Shown: piece by piece, positions 12,171-22,758 of the stretch | Layout: each line of letters starts with the position of its first letter | Numbering within the stretch: position 1 is the first letter of the stretch | Assembly: GCA_023055425.1 (NCBI GenBank) | Contig: JALGPY010000003.1 | Coordinates: 24,239,001-24,303,000, forward strand | From: Linanthus parryae | Lineage: Eukaryota > Streptophyta > Magnoliopsida > Ericales > Polemoniaceae | Direction of reading: 5' to 3' | Length of the DNA stretch: 64,000 bases | Translations under genes and position numbers: made by a program | Notes under the pieces: model-generated | The model's database searches: none | The model's input: only the letters and a program-made list of their open reading frames with translations | Told to the model about the DNA's origin: nothing

Positions 12171-14520
12171 TTGAAGCTTTCTCTGTTGCCGCGGCTTACA
12201 AAAGCATTAATCTCACTTTGAACCCTGAAAAGGGGCTCTTTGACAGTGATTGGATCAGGATATGGAAATAAAAATTCAAGCCAAATGATCATTTTTCTCT
12301 GGACTATTCTACATTAAAATATTATGACAAATGTCAATAGAAAGAGAAGAAGCTTCACTAACTCGGATATGTGTATCATGTGCAATGCTGGGGAGGAAGA
12401 TGTGAATCATCTTCTCCGGTTTTGCTCAAAAGTTAAGGGCATTTGGAATGAGATTTTTTATCCTACTTGGGTGGCTGCTAACAATCAAAACGATTTTAAA
12501 GCCTGGTTCCATGGCAATCTGTGTTTTAAGCTTAAAGCAAAGCTTAAAGCAAAGCGAATCAGGGAGCTTTTTCTAACTCTCAACTTTTATTTCCTCGCCT
12601 TATACTGTTAATTGCGGTTCTCATTGGGTCCCCCCTTTCGCAGATATAATCAAGATCAATGTGGACGGCTGTGCTAGAGGTGATCCAGGTGCTGCGGGCT
12701 TTGGAGGTGTTGTCCGTGATGAAAGGGGCAAATGGAAGTTAGGCTTTTATGGAAAACTTGACAATTGCTTCAGTCTTGAGGCTGAAGTGTGGGCGGTCTA
12801 TAGAGCTATCTCTGTTGCTTATCAGAAGAATTGACAAAATTATGTGATTGAGACTGATAATCTGGACAGGGTCAGTATCCTCAAGGAGCATATTGTAGGG
12901 TTTTGATCACGGATACGCAGCGGAAAATATAATTTATCCATTCAATACCCTCCAAGGATCACATGAAGAGAAGCATAACGATGGTAAAGAAAGATTCATG
13001 TTGCACACCTTAGGGTTTCTCCTGTGATGACTTGTAACGTGAATTGTGTCACGCCTCTACGGTTGATCCACGCCTAGAGTTGAAATCTAGATCTTCCTTA
13101 TCCTTTGTGCTAGCTTGGACCGGAGGAAGAGGAAGAAGAAATCCCACAACACGAGGCAACAAGGAGGGGGCAGCCTCCTTTGTTGGCTGACGGGGACAGG
13201 GGCGGCGGCAAGGGGTTGGGTTCGGCCTCTTGTTGCTTGCTCTCTTCCCTTTGCTCTCTCCCACTCAAGTTATGAATAATGAGTTCATAAGTGTGGGAAG
13301 GAAGGAAGGAGCATCCTTTATATAGTCCAACAAATCCTTTATAACTACCTAAAGGACCTATTTTAGTCCTACTAGAATTCGGTTTAGTCCCTTCCTTGCA
13401 AATTAGTCCTACTAAGTTTGTAAGGTGTTGAAAAGTGATCCTTCTAATTAATTAATCATATTAATTAATTCTCAAATCTAGTTCAACTCTATCTAGCGTG
13501 TAGCCCCATAGGTTCTATCTAGTTGGTAGCAACAATTTGCTAATATGGAGCGGTCTCTAGCAAGACATCCATTCTAGCCAACTAATAGAATAGTCATCCG
13601 ATAAACCTTGTGCAAGTAATTGTCACATCCCTTTGTCTCCATATCCGTATTGGACACGAGACATACAAGTCACACTCGTATATCCAATCCATAGTTTCTC
13701 GATCCTGGGAGTAGCCTTATTCGTGCAAATAACATCAATATCCTATAAGCACTATCCCTCGAGTGGCCTCGGATATTTGCTCCCGTTATGTGGGAGGGAC
13801 AAATTCTATCTACGTCCACTACGATTTCTAAGCTTGCTTCTTATTGTATCCGGTACACGCCTTTATAGCTATCCAGTTACGATGTAGCGTTTGACGCTAC
13901 CAAAATCACAATAATCCACAACTAGACAATCTAGTGACTTCAAGTCTAAGGATGACAATACCGTTGTCATCACGAGAAGCGCTTGTGACTCAACATAACA
14001 TGTATGTAGCCTTCTCGGAGATGGGTCAATCATGTACGTCATTACCCTTAATGCGCACCCATGTGTTGGATCATGATATCTCCATATCAATCCAACCCCA
14101 TACTAGTCTATAGATGATTGTCATATTAATCATTATACTGGACTAGGGATATTTAAGATAAACAACAAAATTTTAAAATCTAAGGACTTCATTATATTAA
14201 ATATCCAATAAATAATACAATGAATGTTCTAGCCAAAATAAATTCATACTAAACTAGATTGCCTCTAGGGCATCTATTCCAACACATATCTATGATCCAA
14301 TGAATTTGAGGACCCAGATAAATGATGGGATTCATCTCCTGAAGTGCAATGGAGGCAAGGTGGAGCATATTAACAGAGATGCAAATGAAGTTGTGGATGC
14401 GCTAGCAAATATGGGAACAGAACAATAGAATCTGCTTCATGTCATGACCGAAGCTCCAGAGGGTATTAAGGGTCTCCTCATCGCCGACATGTTGGGCATG
14501 GGGAACTTCTTCTAGTTAGG
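12171..14520 (+). pseudogene. LINE 3' relic: zf-RVT and RNase H, split by a solo LTR
   Basis: A zinc-binding zf-RVT domain spans about 12200-12600 (CIMCNAGEEDVNHLLRFCSK, pattern C-x2-C...H...C). The RNase H domain follows from 12650: INVDGCARGDPGAAGFGGVV, then the Glu in FSLEAEVWAVYRA, and ETDNLDRVSILKEH. An in-frame stop lies after AYQKN. The domain is interrupted at 12893 by a 1391-bp solo LTR and resumes at 14285 with KCNGGKVEHINRDANEVVDA and LANMGTEQ before a stop. Frame and sense are preserved across the insertion, so the LTR entered an already LINE-like 3' end. A short tail (IKGLLIADMLGMGNFF) is typical of plant LINE ends. Confidence 0.75.
12894..14284 (-). mobile_element. Solo LTR, Angela/BARE-like Ty1/copia
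   Basis: Read on the minus strand it begins TGTTGGAATAGATGCCCTAG, a start typical of Angela/BARE-lineage LTRs, and ends ...CCCTACA. It is 1391 bp long. An exact 5-bp duplication CATAT flanks it (12889-12893 and 14285-14289). No internal retrotransposon sequence is present, so recombination between two LTRs of a full element is the likely origin. A paralogous LTR in the opposite orientation lies at 50150-51572. A GC-rich stretch on the minus strand (about 13264-13049) is LTR leader-like, not a gene. Confidence 0.85.
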
Positions 14521-14929
14521 TGGCTGGCTTTTGGACCCCCGCTGTTTTTCTCCTTTTTTCCAGTTTCTGTTTCGTTTTTTTCTCTTTTCCTTAGTTTCTG
14601 TTGTAATGCGTATTGGACTTCCGTAGGATCGAAAAAAAATGTTGATGAATCGGTGTGTATATGGCTGAAATGTAAAAAGTTCACTAAATAAAAAGAAAGA
14701 CCGACGGCAATTATACATTCGTAAAATAAATTATGAAGGCTGTCAATGAAGCATCACATTACGGTTTGATCAGACATAGTAAAAGTATATAGGAAGGTGT
14801 ATGTCAACTTTGATTATCTGATGGTCGCCAAAATCTTTCGTGTTTACACTGCAATGGCTTGAACTACCCTATTAAAAGAATTTAGGTTGGCACAATAATT
14901 ACACAATGGTCTCATATCTGGGTTGTGCT
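14521..14929. other. No gene recognised
   Basis: The first 150 bp are probably the 3' untranslated part of the LINE relic (TC-rich). The rest shows no supported feature. Confidence 0.4.
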
Positions 14930-15645
14930 TATTCTAAAATTACGAGCCCAACCCACCCGTTTGACACCTTTAATGTGTTGCAAAGGAATGCCCAAACCTA
15001 GAGTCTGCTGGAGTGAGATGTGTTATTAGGGATGATTAGAAAATTGTCCGTTCCCTCGGGGCATTAGCTAAAATTATGACATAAAGTTTTACAACAGAAT
15101 ATTAATCTGTTATTTTTAGTTACCACAAAGAAAAATAGTTGGTAAAAAATTTTGGTACGGTGGCTTGTAAAGTTGCAAACAATGAAGTAGTGAAATTTAT
15201 TATTTTAACATCTAAAATGTTACATTTATACTCCCTCCATCGCAATATTTTGGTTCCTCAAATTATTTGTTCATTATACTTCTTAGTGACTCACAATACC
15301 GGAGTGAAAAATAATAATAATGCGAGAATGACAGGATCATCAAGAAGTTAGTGGAGGTGTTGGGATTACATTTCCTATTTTCACATATTCCAACTTTCTA
15401 AGTGGAGGTGAAAAAGTTATTACATAAAATGATTGGAGGCATTATATTTTAAAAATGTTTTCTTAAGAAGGATGTATCCAATTGTTCAAATTTATTTGAT
15501 CTAATACTCTAAAAGACATTCAAAAACATGAGAATCTGCACCGTGGTAGTTTCTTATAGAGAAGAGGGATCTTTTATAATCGAAAAGCTCAACTTGGTTA
15601 TTTATATGTCAATCCCGATCCTAGAGCTTATTGCAATAAACAAGG
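14930..15645 (+). repeat. Dispersed 1-kb block, copy 2, left part
   Basis: 14940-15035 matches 4110-4230 (CCGTTTGACACCT, GAGATGTGTTATTAGGGATGA). After about 520 bp of unrelated insert, 15560-15645 matches 4238-4310 (ATCC.G.TC, GCTTATTG.AATAAAC). The block then breaks at the gypsy element and resumes at 20976. The 520-bp insert contains CTCCCTCCATCGC at 15231, resembling a Stowaway end, but I could not find its partner end. Confidence 0.6.
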
Positions 15646-16176
15646 TGACGTCGAATCCTATCAAGGCGTGGGATCAATAAACAACGAACATAAAGGCATA
15701 AACTAATAGAGAGTCTTATAGGGCATATATAGCTGAAACTTAAAATATGCCAGAAATGGCAAAATCCCAAAATTGACCCAACGGTTAGGCCTTATTGAAA
15801 GAAATATGTACGCGAAAATTTGACCCATAACATGTTAAAATTGAGGTCCTAACCAGTAATAGAAATACTACCAAAAATTATAAAACTAACTAAAAACAAT
15901 CGTTTGACTGGTCAAACAGCAGAATTTGGGGATAAATATGGACCCCGATGAAGCTACTCTATCAAACCCTCGTGCGTCTTGTCAAGAGCTTTTCGAATTG
16001 AGGTGGATCGGGTCATTCTAACTCCCGTAGCCAAAGTTATGGCTCAAACAGTGCGCTGACACCAAAACTGCAATTTCTTCCGTCCCTTGCGCTTATCTTC
16101 CATCTCATGTTATAGAAGTGCCAAATTAGTCGTGTCTGGCAATTCAGCTTCATCTGGATCATCTGCTCCTGCATCA
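15646..16176 (-). repeat. 3' LTR of the gypsy element
   Basis: 531 bp, TG...CA when read on the plus strand. It matches the LTR at 20424-20975 with two structural differences. It carries about 36 extra bp at its outer end (15646-15681), and it lacks about 60 bp found near 20465-20520 in the other LTR. The integrase stop codon TGA is formed by the first three bases of this LTR on the minus strand (16176-16174). Confidence 0.8.
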
Positions 16177-17410
16177 GTCTCCCGGGGGTTGGAAAGAACT
16201 CGTTCTCGAGTTCACAACACTGTCTTCAGAATCCACAAAGCAAAGAGTGAGATGCTTCACATTGAACACGTTATATGTCTTCAGGTGACTGGGAAGCCTC
16301 AACCTGTAAGCATTATCATTGATCTTCTGCATGATCTCACAAGGCCCAATCTTGCGATCCTTGAGCTTATTGTACTCGCTAACAGTGAAACGATCACGAG
16401 TCAGTACAACCATACAAAATCCCCAACATCAAATAGTATCTAACTACGATGCTTGTCCACCCGTGCCTTGTACTTACTGTTACTCTACTCGATTGTGCTC
16501 TTCACCTGGTCATGAATGCTTCTTAGATGATCCGCCATCTCCTTGGCCTTTGGATGAATGCTGCCCACACATGGAATAGGGGCTATGTTCAGCACACTCG
16601 ATGGGTTCTGACCATTAACAATCTGAAATGGACTCAAGTCAGTGGTCCTGCTCGTCGATCTGTTGTAGGCAAAATCTGCTTGAGGAAGAGCCAAGTCCCA
16701 CTGTTTTGGTTTTGATCATGCCAAACAACGAAGAAGGTTGCCCAAACTGCCATTCACCACCTCTGTCTGGCCATCTGTTTGAGGATGATAGGCACTACTG
16801 AAGTTCAACTTAGTTTCCAGCTTCCCCCGCAGACTCTTCCCTCATGAACTTTGTTTCACGGTGTGAGGTCATGGAACGAGAACGCCATGCAACCGCACAA
16901 TCTCCCTAAAATAAATGTGAGCAATTCGCACAACATCCATTGTCTTCCTGCATAGTACAAAATGTGCCATCTTGGAAAACCTGTCAACAACTACAATGAC
17001 AGAATCTGCCGCCCTTTGCGTGCGGGTAAGCCAAGAACAAAATCCATGCTGACAGCAAACCAAGGAGCTCCAAGGACAGGTAATGGAGTACAAAGACCTG
17101 CATTAGTGAGAAATCCATTGGAACGCTGGCACACATAACACCGATCCACATAGTGGGCCACATCACTACTCAGATTTGGCCAGTAAAAGTCAGCAGATAC
17201 CTGAGCGAGTGTCTAGTCTGGGCCAGAGTGTCCTTCATTGTGGAGCTCACTGATAATCTTTTGTCGCAAGGAACAATCTGGAACACACCACTGTTGTCCC
17301 CGAAACAGATAACCATTATGTAAAATAAAATCATGATGACCAGAAGTTACCTTTAATAAGTATCTTCCCAAAGGAAGGATCGGACTCATACATGTCTGCG
17401 AACGCCTCAA
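16174..17410 (-). pseudogene. Gypsy integrase, broken
   Basis: A zinc-binding region is visible as LHNEGHSGPD...FYWPNLSSDVAHYVDRCYVC (H-H-C-C type). The catalytic core follows with SMDFVLGLP (first Asp), then [15 protein letters not shown] and [10 protein letters not shown]. The second catalytic region (VVSDRDTKF) is followed by frame breaks. The C-terminal part (ADFAYNRSTSRTTDLSPFQI, then GPCEIMQKINDNAYRLRLP and NVFNVKHLT) is intact in pieces. No separate chromodomain is seen. At least four frame changes make it non-functional. Confidence 0.75.
16177..16190 (-). promoter_or_regulatory. Polypurine tract of the gypsy element
   Basis: On the minus strand the sequence CCCCCGGGAGAC directly precedes the 3' LTR start TGATGC. 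Its position next to the LTR is that of the plus-strand priming site. It is only moderately purine-rich and overlaps the end of the integrase frame. Confidence 0.45.
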
Positions 17411-17439
17411 ATCCTTCCACTCGGCTGCTCATGGTGGTG

Positions 17440-18560
17440 AGAAACACGTTGCGACGACTCAAAGCATCTTCTCCGTGGTTCATGCTGCCTGATTGGTGCT
17501 TCAGCGCAAAGGTGAACTCCTGCAAGTATACCACACACTTGGCATGTTGACTATTAAGCTTGTGTTGTCCATTAATGTACTTCGATGACTCATGATTAGT
17601 GAATATGATGAACTCCTTATGTATTAAATAATGACATCAATGCTTTAGTGATTAAACGCTGGCATAGAACTCTAGATCATAAGTCGAGTAATTCTTCTTG
17701 GACCCTGATAGCTTCTCACTGAAGAAGGCAATTGGACGCCCTGACTGACTAAGGACCCCTCCAATGCCGAGACCTGATGCATCACAATTAACCTCGAACA
17801 TCTAATCATAATATGGGAGTGCCAGAACTGGCGCCTCTGTCATCCGTTTCTTCACTAGCTCAAAACTGGCATCTGCTTTGTCGGACCACTTGAAATCACG
17901 CTCCTTGAGACACTCAGTGATGGGTGCGGTCAATGAGCTGAAATTCCTGATGAACCTGCGATAAAATGATGCCAAACCATTGAAACTGCGTATGTCGTGC
18001 AAAGTCTTTGGTCTAGGACAATCCACAATTGCCTCAACTTTGGACGGATCTGCATGAACACCATCAGTAGACACTATAAAACCCATAATTTGCACAGAAG
18101 TAGTAAAGAAGAAGCACTTCTTCCTATTAATGAATAGGTTCTCCGTCTTCAGTGCTTCAAACACTAAATAAGGATGTCGTCGAAATAAACGACTACAAAC
18201 TTCACCATAAAAGGCCTTAGAACTTGATGCATAAACCGCATGAATGTACTACGTGCGTTGGACAGCCAAAAGGCATCACCATCCACTCATACAAGCCATG
18301 TTGCGTATTAAACGCTGTCTTCCACTCATCACCAGGCTCGATCCGAAATTGGTGGTATCCACTCTTAAGATCGATTTTGGATAAGATCTTAGTGCCGGAT
18401 AGCTGGTATAGCATGTCGTCAAGCCGCGGAAAGGGAAATATGTACTTCACTGTTATCCGATTGATTGCTCTGCTGTCAACACACATGCGCCAAGAACCAT
18501 CCTTTTTGGAACTAACAGAGCGGGAACGGCACATGGGCTCATACTCTCCCTGATGTAGCC
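17440..18560 (-). pseudogene. Gypsy reverse transcriptase and RNase H, broken
   Basis: RT motifs appear in order: [19 protein letters not shown], then [15 protein letters not shown], then [21 protein letters not shown] frameshift follows MPFG. The catalytic box reads [10 protein letters not shown] (18176-18187 encodes YFDD), so the two Asp remain. The thumb and connection (IMGFIVSTDGVHADPSKVEA, then FNGLASFYRRFIRNFSSLTA) lead into RNase H ([35 protein letters not shown]). The next expected HTDHESLK reads FTNHESSK, a decayed residue, and DALSRRN closes the region. Stops and shifts break it. Confidence 0.8.
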
Positions 18561-18563
18561 TCT

Positions 18564-19250
18564 CTAAAGCAGCTCAACAACCTGCCGCTGTAACTCTTCT
18601 GCTTCTTTGGGGATGAGACGATATGCTGACCTATTTGGCAGGCTTGAACCCGGAACGAGGTCAATCTGATGCGGAATATCTCTCATTTTTGGCAAACCTA
18701 GATGAAGATCTTCTGGCATCAAGTAAGAGAACTCAACTAAAAACTGTTGCACCTCTTGGGTTAATTCATCATCCTCATCACCTGCACTAATATCAGAAGG
18801 AAGCAAAGCATATACAACCTTCTCATTCTCAATCTCATCCAAGAACCTGGACCTAGAAAGCAGATTAGTGGGGGTAGCAGTCGGTGTTTGGGTGGATTGT
18901 CCTAGACCAAAGACTTTGCACGAACGTCCAATAATAATATGACGATCATACTGCCAAGGTCTATCCAATAATATATGACATACGTCCATCTTCACCACAT
19001 CACACCAACGACTATCATAATACTTGTTACCAATTGTAAAAGAAACAAGGAATCTCTTATCAACTATTACCTCAGAACCCTTTATCAGCCATGACAGCTT
19101 ATAGGGTGTAGGACGACGCTCCGTCTTCAACTGCACTTTCTTGACAGGTTCTTCAGGTACTATGTTGTCACAGCAACTCCATCGACTATCATCTTACAGA
19201 CCTTATTTCCAATGGTGCAGGTTGTGTGAAATATATTGGTCCTCAACCAA
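18564..19250 (-). pseudogene. Gypsy aspartic protease region
   Basis: After DDWLRTNIFHTTCTIGNKVC the active-site region reads MIVDGVAV, keeping the Asp-Gly of the retropepsin site but losing the following residues. An in-frame stop comes soon after. The next frame gives KLSWLIKGSEVIVDKRFLVS and MDVCHILLDRPWQYDRHIII, the typical protease C-terminal part with a hydrophobic ILLDRPW. The linker to RT (FLVEFSYLMPEDLHLGLPKM, PHQIDLVPGSSLPNRSAYRL) is open. Confidence 0.7.
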
Positions 19251-20379
19251 TCATCTTCAGAATCACCCTTTGGAGTTTGCAAACTCTTACGGATGACCAG
19301 ATTCTCATGACCATCTCTGTACAACACATCATCATCTGCATAATCATCACAGATAGGATCGCCCAGCTCTCCATTATCTTCAATCTCGTCAGTCACACCT
19401 TCGTCGATAAACATATTCTTAGCCTTTTGCACCGCAGGCTTTGTGCACTCATTGGCCCTATGCCCTAGTTTACCACATCGATAGCAATTAATTGCACTTC
19501 TCGAAGTACCCTGTGCTGCCTCCGTTACTGTAGGATGAGACTCTTGAGGCCGAACCGATCGATTGCTCTGATCTTTCCTAGTCACTGGTTTTCTGGTTTG
19601 TTGATTCTCTACAGCAAGTGCTCTCTGGTATGCTTCTGAAACAGTCCACAATGATTGGAGGCTGAGAACGTCCGGCAAAGATTGGCGCAAAACTCCCAAA
19701 CATCGTGCTACTAACTACTCCTCAGGCTCTGAGAGATCATTCCGAGCAATCAACATGTAAAATTCCTCGGTGTAATCATCCACTGATTCGATACCCTGTC
19801 TCAACGTATCGAGTCTATGAAATAGGGTTTGGATGTAGCCGAAGGGAAGAAAGTGAGCATTCATTTTCTTCTATATATTTTCCCAATCATCAATCTTGGG
19901 CTTACCCTTCTTCTCACGGGAACGACGCAACTGCTCCCACCATGCCGAAGCTCTGCCCTTAAGTTTGATAGCCACTAGTTTCACCTTCTCACGATCTGAA
20001 ACCTCCTTATATTCAAAGATCCGATCCACCTCATTTTGCCAATCGATGAACCCATTAGCCTGAAGGGTACCAGAATAACTGGAGATTTCAACCTTGAAGC
20101 CTAGACCTTCGCGGTGATCGTCACGACTACGGTACTCCCGAACACGTGGTTCACGGTGGTACGGGTTCTTAAACGACGCCACTGAGTTGTCGTCTGAGTC
20201 TTCCTGATCATCCAGATCTTGCGCCGCCAGGCGCCGTGTAAGCTCGTTGATCTGCTGCTGTTGAATCTGGTTCTGGCGCCCAAAATCTTATATCACCATC
20301 ACGTCCTCAAGGCTACGTTCTCGATGGGGGCGTCTTCAGCAGCTTGCTGCCCACGACCACGAGCACGTCTACGAGCCAT
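19251..20379 (-). pseudogene. Gypsy gag, broken
   Basis: The start ATG at 20379 gives MARRRARGRGQQAAEDAPIE. An in-frame TAA interrupts it near 20288. The retrotransposon gag domain follows (NGFIDWQNEVDRIFEYKEV, then KLVAIKLKGRASAWWEQLR) and breaks again near 19870. The nucleocapsid zinc knuckle is intact: INCYRCGKLGHRANECTKP (C-x2-C-x4-H-x4-C). The primer site lies about 35 bp upstream of the start. Gag would package the element RNA; this copy cannot make a full protein. Confidence 0.8.
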
Positions 20380-20413
20380 CGCCGATGAAGATCTTCCTCC
20401 CACATCGAACTAA

Positions 20414-20425
20414 GCTCTGATACCA
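20414..20425 (-). promoter_or_regulatory. Primer binding site, tRNA-iMet type
   Basis: On the minus strand the sequence TGGTATCAGAGC is the usual plant primer site complementary to the 3' end of initiator tRNA-Met. It lies immediately inside the 5' LTR. Confidence 0.85.
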
Positions 20426-20975
20426 ACGAACAGAAAGACATAAACCAATAGAGAAAGTCTCTTGGGTTTGAAGAAATATAATATAATCCAAAAACTGACG
20501 AATTCTGCCCACAAGCCGGGCATATATAGATGAAACCTAAAATATGCCAAAATGGAAAAATCGTGAAATTAACCCAACAATTAGGCCTTTTTAAAAGAAA
20601 ATACGTACGCGAAAGTTTGACCCAAAACGGGTTAAAATTGAAATCCTATTAAGTAATAGAAATACTGCCAAAAATAATAAAAATAACTAAAAAAACACTC
20701 GTTTGACTGGTCAAATTGCGGAATTTGGGAATGAAGACGGACCCTGATGGAGCTACTTAATCGGGCCCTCGTGCATCTCGTCGAGACCTTTTCGAATTGG
20801 GGTGGATCGAGTCATTCTGACTCCCGTAGCCAAAGTTATGGCCTAGACAGTGCGGCGACACCAAAAGCTACAATTTCTTCCGTCCCTTGCGCTTGTCTTC
20901 CATCTCATGTTAGAGAAGCACCAAATTAGTCGTGTCTGACAGTTCAGCTACATTTGATCATCTGCTCCCGCATCA
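20424..20975 (-). repeat. 5' LTR of the gypsy element
   Basis: The LTR is about 552 bp and ends at the target duplication CAAGG (20976-20980). It matches 15682-16176 through landmarks such as TCGTTTGACTGGTCAAA and CTCCCGTAGCCAAAGTTATG. It keeps a roughly 60-bp stretch missing from the other LTR. Differences between the two LTRs are frequent, so the insertion is not recent. Confidence 0.8.
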
Positions 20976-21420
20976 CAAGGGATTAGCACTATCAACAAAG
21001 AGGTTGTACGAAGAAGTAATTGTTGAGACAGACACCATTACGGTTATGTAGCTTATGCAAACGGAGAAGAGGGAGAGGAAGGTAGATGATGGAAGTGAAG
21101 TGACGGTCTCAGAAATTCTAAACTTCATGGAAAGTTGTATTGAGAAAGTAAAGATGTTCAAAGAGGCACACGTGGAGCATGTGAGACACACAGATAATAA
21201 GATGGCATACTTTGAAAAGTGAGCTCTCCATTTTCACCCGGATAATAAATGGTAATATCAGAATGAGTTCATTTTCACCCAGAAGTAGAATTGAGCTATG
21301 AATGTAATTAGACTATATTCGTCAAGCAGCCCATTAATAAAGTATTCGATTTATCTAGAAAAAACTACTATTTACATAATTGTATTGGATCGAAACATGT
21401 TTTTGATAGTATAGTTAAAT
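20976..21420 (+). repeat. Dispersed 1-kb block, copy 2, right part
   Basis: It continues the block interrupted at 15645: ATTAGCACTATCAACAAAGA, then GTTGAGACAGACACCATTA, AAAGTAAAGATGTTCAAAGA, GAGCATGTGAGACACACA and TCGATTTATCTAGAAAAAAC, all matching 4315-4690. It holds the rest of the RNase H relic (ETDTI..., EKVKMFKEAHVEHVR). Confidence 0.7.
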
Positions 21421-21627
21421 TAAAGAATAGTGATTGGAGTTAATCGGTACATAATTTTTTTTTAGACTTAACTTTTGTCATCTACTGGGTTCGAACTACA
21501 AACAATGTCTTTTAAACCTCTAACACTTGACTAGCACTCATTTGTAAAGAAGTATATGTAACGTTTAACTAGTGATCTCCGAGACATGTTTTTTTTCTTC
21601 TAGGCAAACATTGAATCAAAAGTGTTA
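21421..21627. other. Spacer matching 5640-5790
   Basis: It matches the MAKTP upstream region in pieces (GTTAAATTAAAGAATAGTGA, GTTTTTTTTCTTCTAGGCAA). It contains no gene. Confidence 0.45.
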
Positions 21628-21878
21628 CCACTTTGATTCTTCTCTTTCCCAAGAATTTGACTTCTTTTATTATTCACTGTTTCACTTTGATCCAGTTCTT
21701 TGAATAGTAAAATGATACAATTTTTTGATAATCTTTTTATGGTGTTGTACGTAAAAATTGCTCTATAATTAGGGAAAAATTTATCAAAAAGTTGTAGATT
21801 TCGATCTGAACAACCCGGTAAAAAAGACCCCGATACGAGTCAAAAATTTAAATAAAGAGAAAGAGAGAAGAATCAAGG
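21628..21878. mobile_element. Stowaway-like MITE, diverged
   Basis: It follows a TA at 21626 and starts CCACTTTGATTCTTCTCTTT. The interior matches 5039-5296 (TATTCACTG.TTCACTTTGA.CC, TTTTTATGGTGTTGTAC). The right end reads AAAGAGAGAAGAATCAAGG, roughly complementary to the start. It directly abuts the next fold-back element. Confidence 0.65.
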
Positions 21879-22758
21879 CAAAATTGCACCGGAGGTACCT
21901 ATATTTTGCCAAAACCGGCAAGTAGGTATCCAAATTTTCAGAACGTGCACCACGAGTACCCAAATTTTCAAAATCTTGCACGAGAGATACCCATTGCTAA
22001 CTGTCGTTAACTTTCCGTTATCTTTCCATCCAAATTGGACGGAAAAGTATAAAAAGACTATTGTACCCATTATTTTCGCTTCCAATTTTTTTTAAAATAC
22101 AACTGCTACTAACGAATCTAAAAGAAATTAAAAATAATAAAATTTTAATTTAATAATTTGATATATGTAATATATTTCATCAATATTACATATTTTTACA
22201 TCATTTCAAGAAATGAAATATGTTTTTATTAACATATATTAAAGTCGACATTTTTAAAACAAAATCTCAAAATTTCATAATCTCAAAATGAAAAATTAAC
22301 AGAAGGGTACATGTGAAATTATGAAATTCCTTAAAAATTGTTAAAAAAGTTTAAAGATTTTAAGATTGACGGATATATGTTAGGAAAAACAATCTCAAAA
22401 TTTCATAATTTCACATATATATTTTTTAATAATAACATAAAAACATGTACGTATCTTTGATAATTTCACATGTACCCTCCCGTTAATTTTCCGGTTTGAG
22501 ATTGTCAAATTTTGATATTTTTTTAACAAAAAGTTTAAGACTTTAAGATTGATGGATATATGTTAATAAAAACATATTTCATATTTTGAAATGTTATAAA
22601 AGTATGTAATTTTGATGAAATATATTGCCTTATTTTACATATATCAAATTATGAAATTAAAATTTTATTATTTTTATTTTTTTATGATTTGGTTAGAAGC
22701 AGTCGTATTTCAAAAAAAAAAAGTTGAGGTGAAAATAATGAGTATAATAGTACTTTTA
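21879..22758. mobile_element. Long fold-back element, MULE-like non-autonomous type
   Basis: The two halves are imperfect inverted copies. Left GTATAAAAAGACTATTGTAC pairs with right GTATAATAGTACTTTTATA near the outer part. Left AACTGCTACTAACGAATC pairs with right GATTTGGTTAGAAGCAGT. Left GGGTACATGTGAAATTATG pairs with right ATAATTTCACATGTACCC near the centre. The right arm is shorter than the left. Relatives of the arm lie at 24930-25160, 61205 and 62140. No coding sequence is present. Terminal sequence style (long TIR, AT-rich core) suggests a Mutator-like element, but no 9-bp duplication was established. Confidence 0.6.

Larger units (their letters stand above)
15646..20975 (-). mobile_element. 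Ty3/gypsy retrotransposon, CRM-like chromovirus, decayed
   Basis: The element is 5330 bp with target duplication CAAGG on both sides (15641-15645, 20976-20980). Removing it rejoins the host repeat exactly as seen in the 4.3-kb copy, which fixes the borders. Gene order on the minus strand is gag, protease, reverse transcriptase, RNase H, integrase. The short gap to the 3' LTR, the C-terminal ending SRTSSFQPPGD and the RT entry sequence LPNRSAYRLIPKEAEELQ resemble the CRM (centromeric) chromovirus clade; that placement is an inference from remembered family features. Several stops and frameshifts show it is dead. The 5.3-kb length is short for the clade, so internal deletions are likely. Confidence 0.85.

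Noticed and set aside
13049..13264. Minus-strand open frame, Pro/Arg-rich
   Set aside because: It lies inside the solo LTR, and the equivalent place in the other LTR (51166-51360) is not conserved as a protein.
15229..15460. A Stowaway element starting CTCCCTCCATCGC
   Set aside because: The start fits, but no complementary end with a TA flank was found within 300 bp.
19226..19468. Plus-strand open frame opposite the gypsy gag
   Set aside because: It is antisense to the zinc-knuckle gag region, which carries clear motifs on the other strand.
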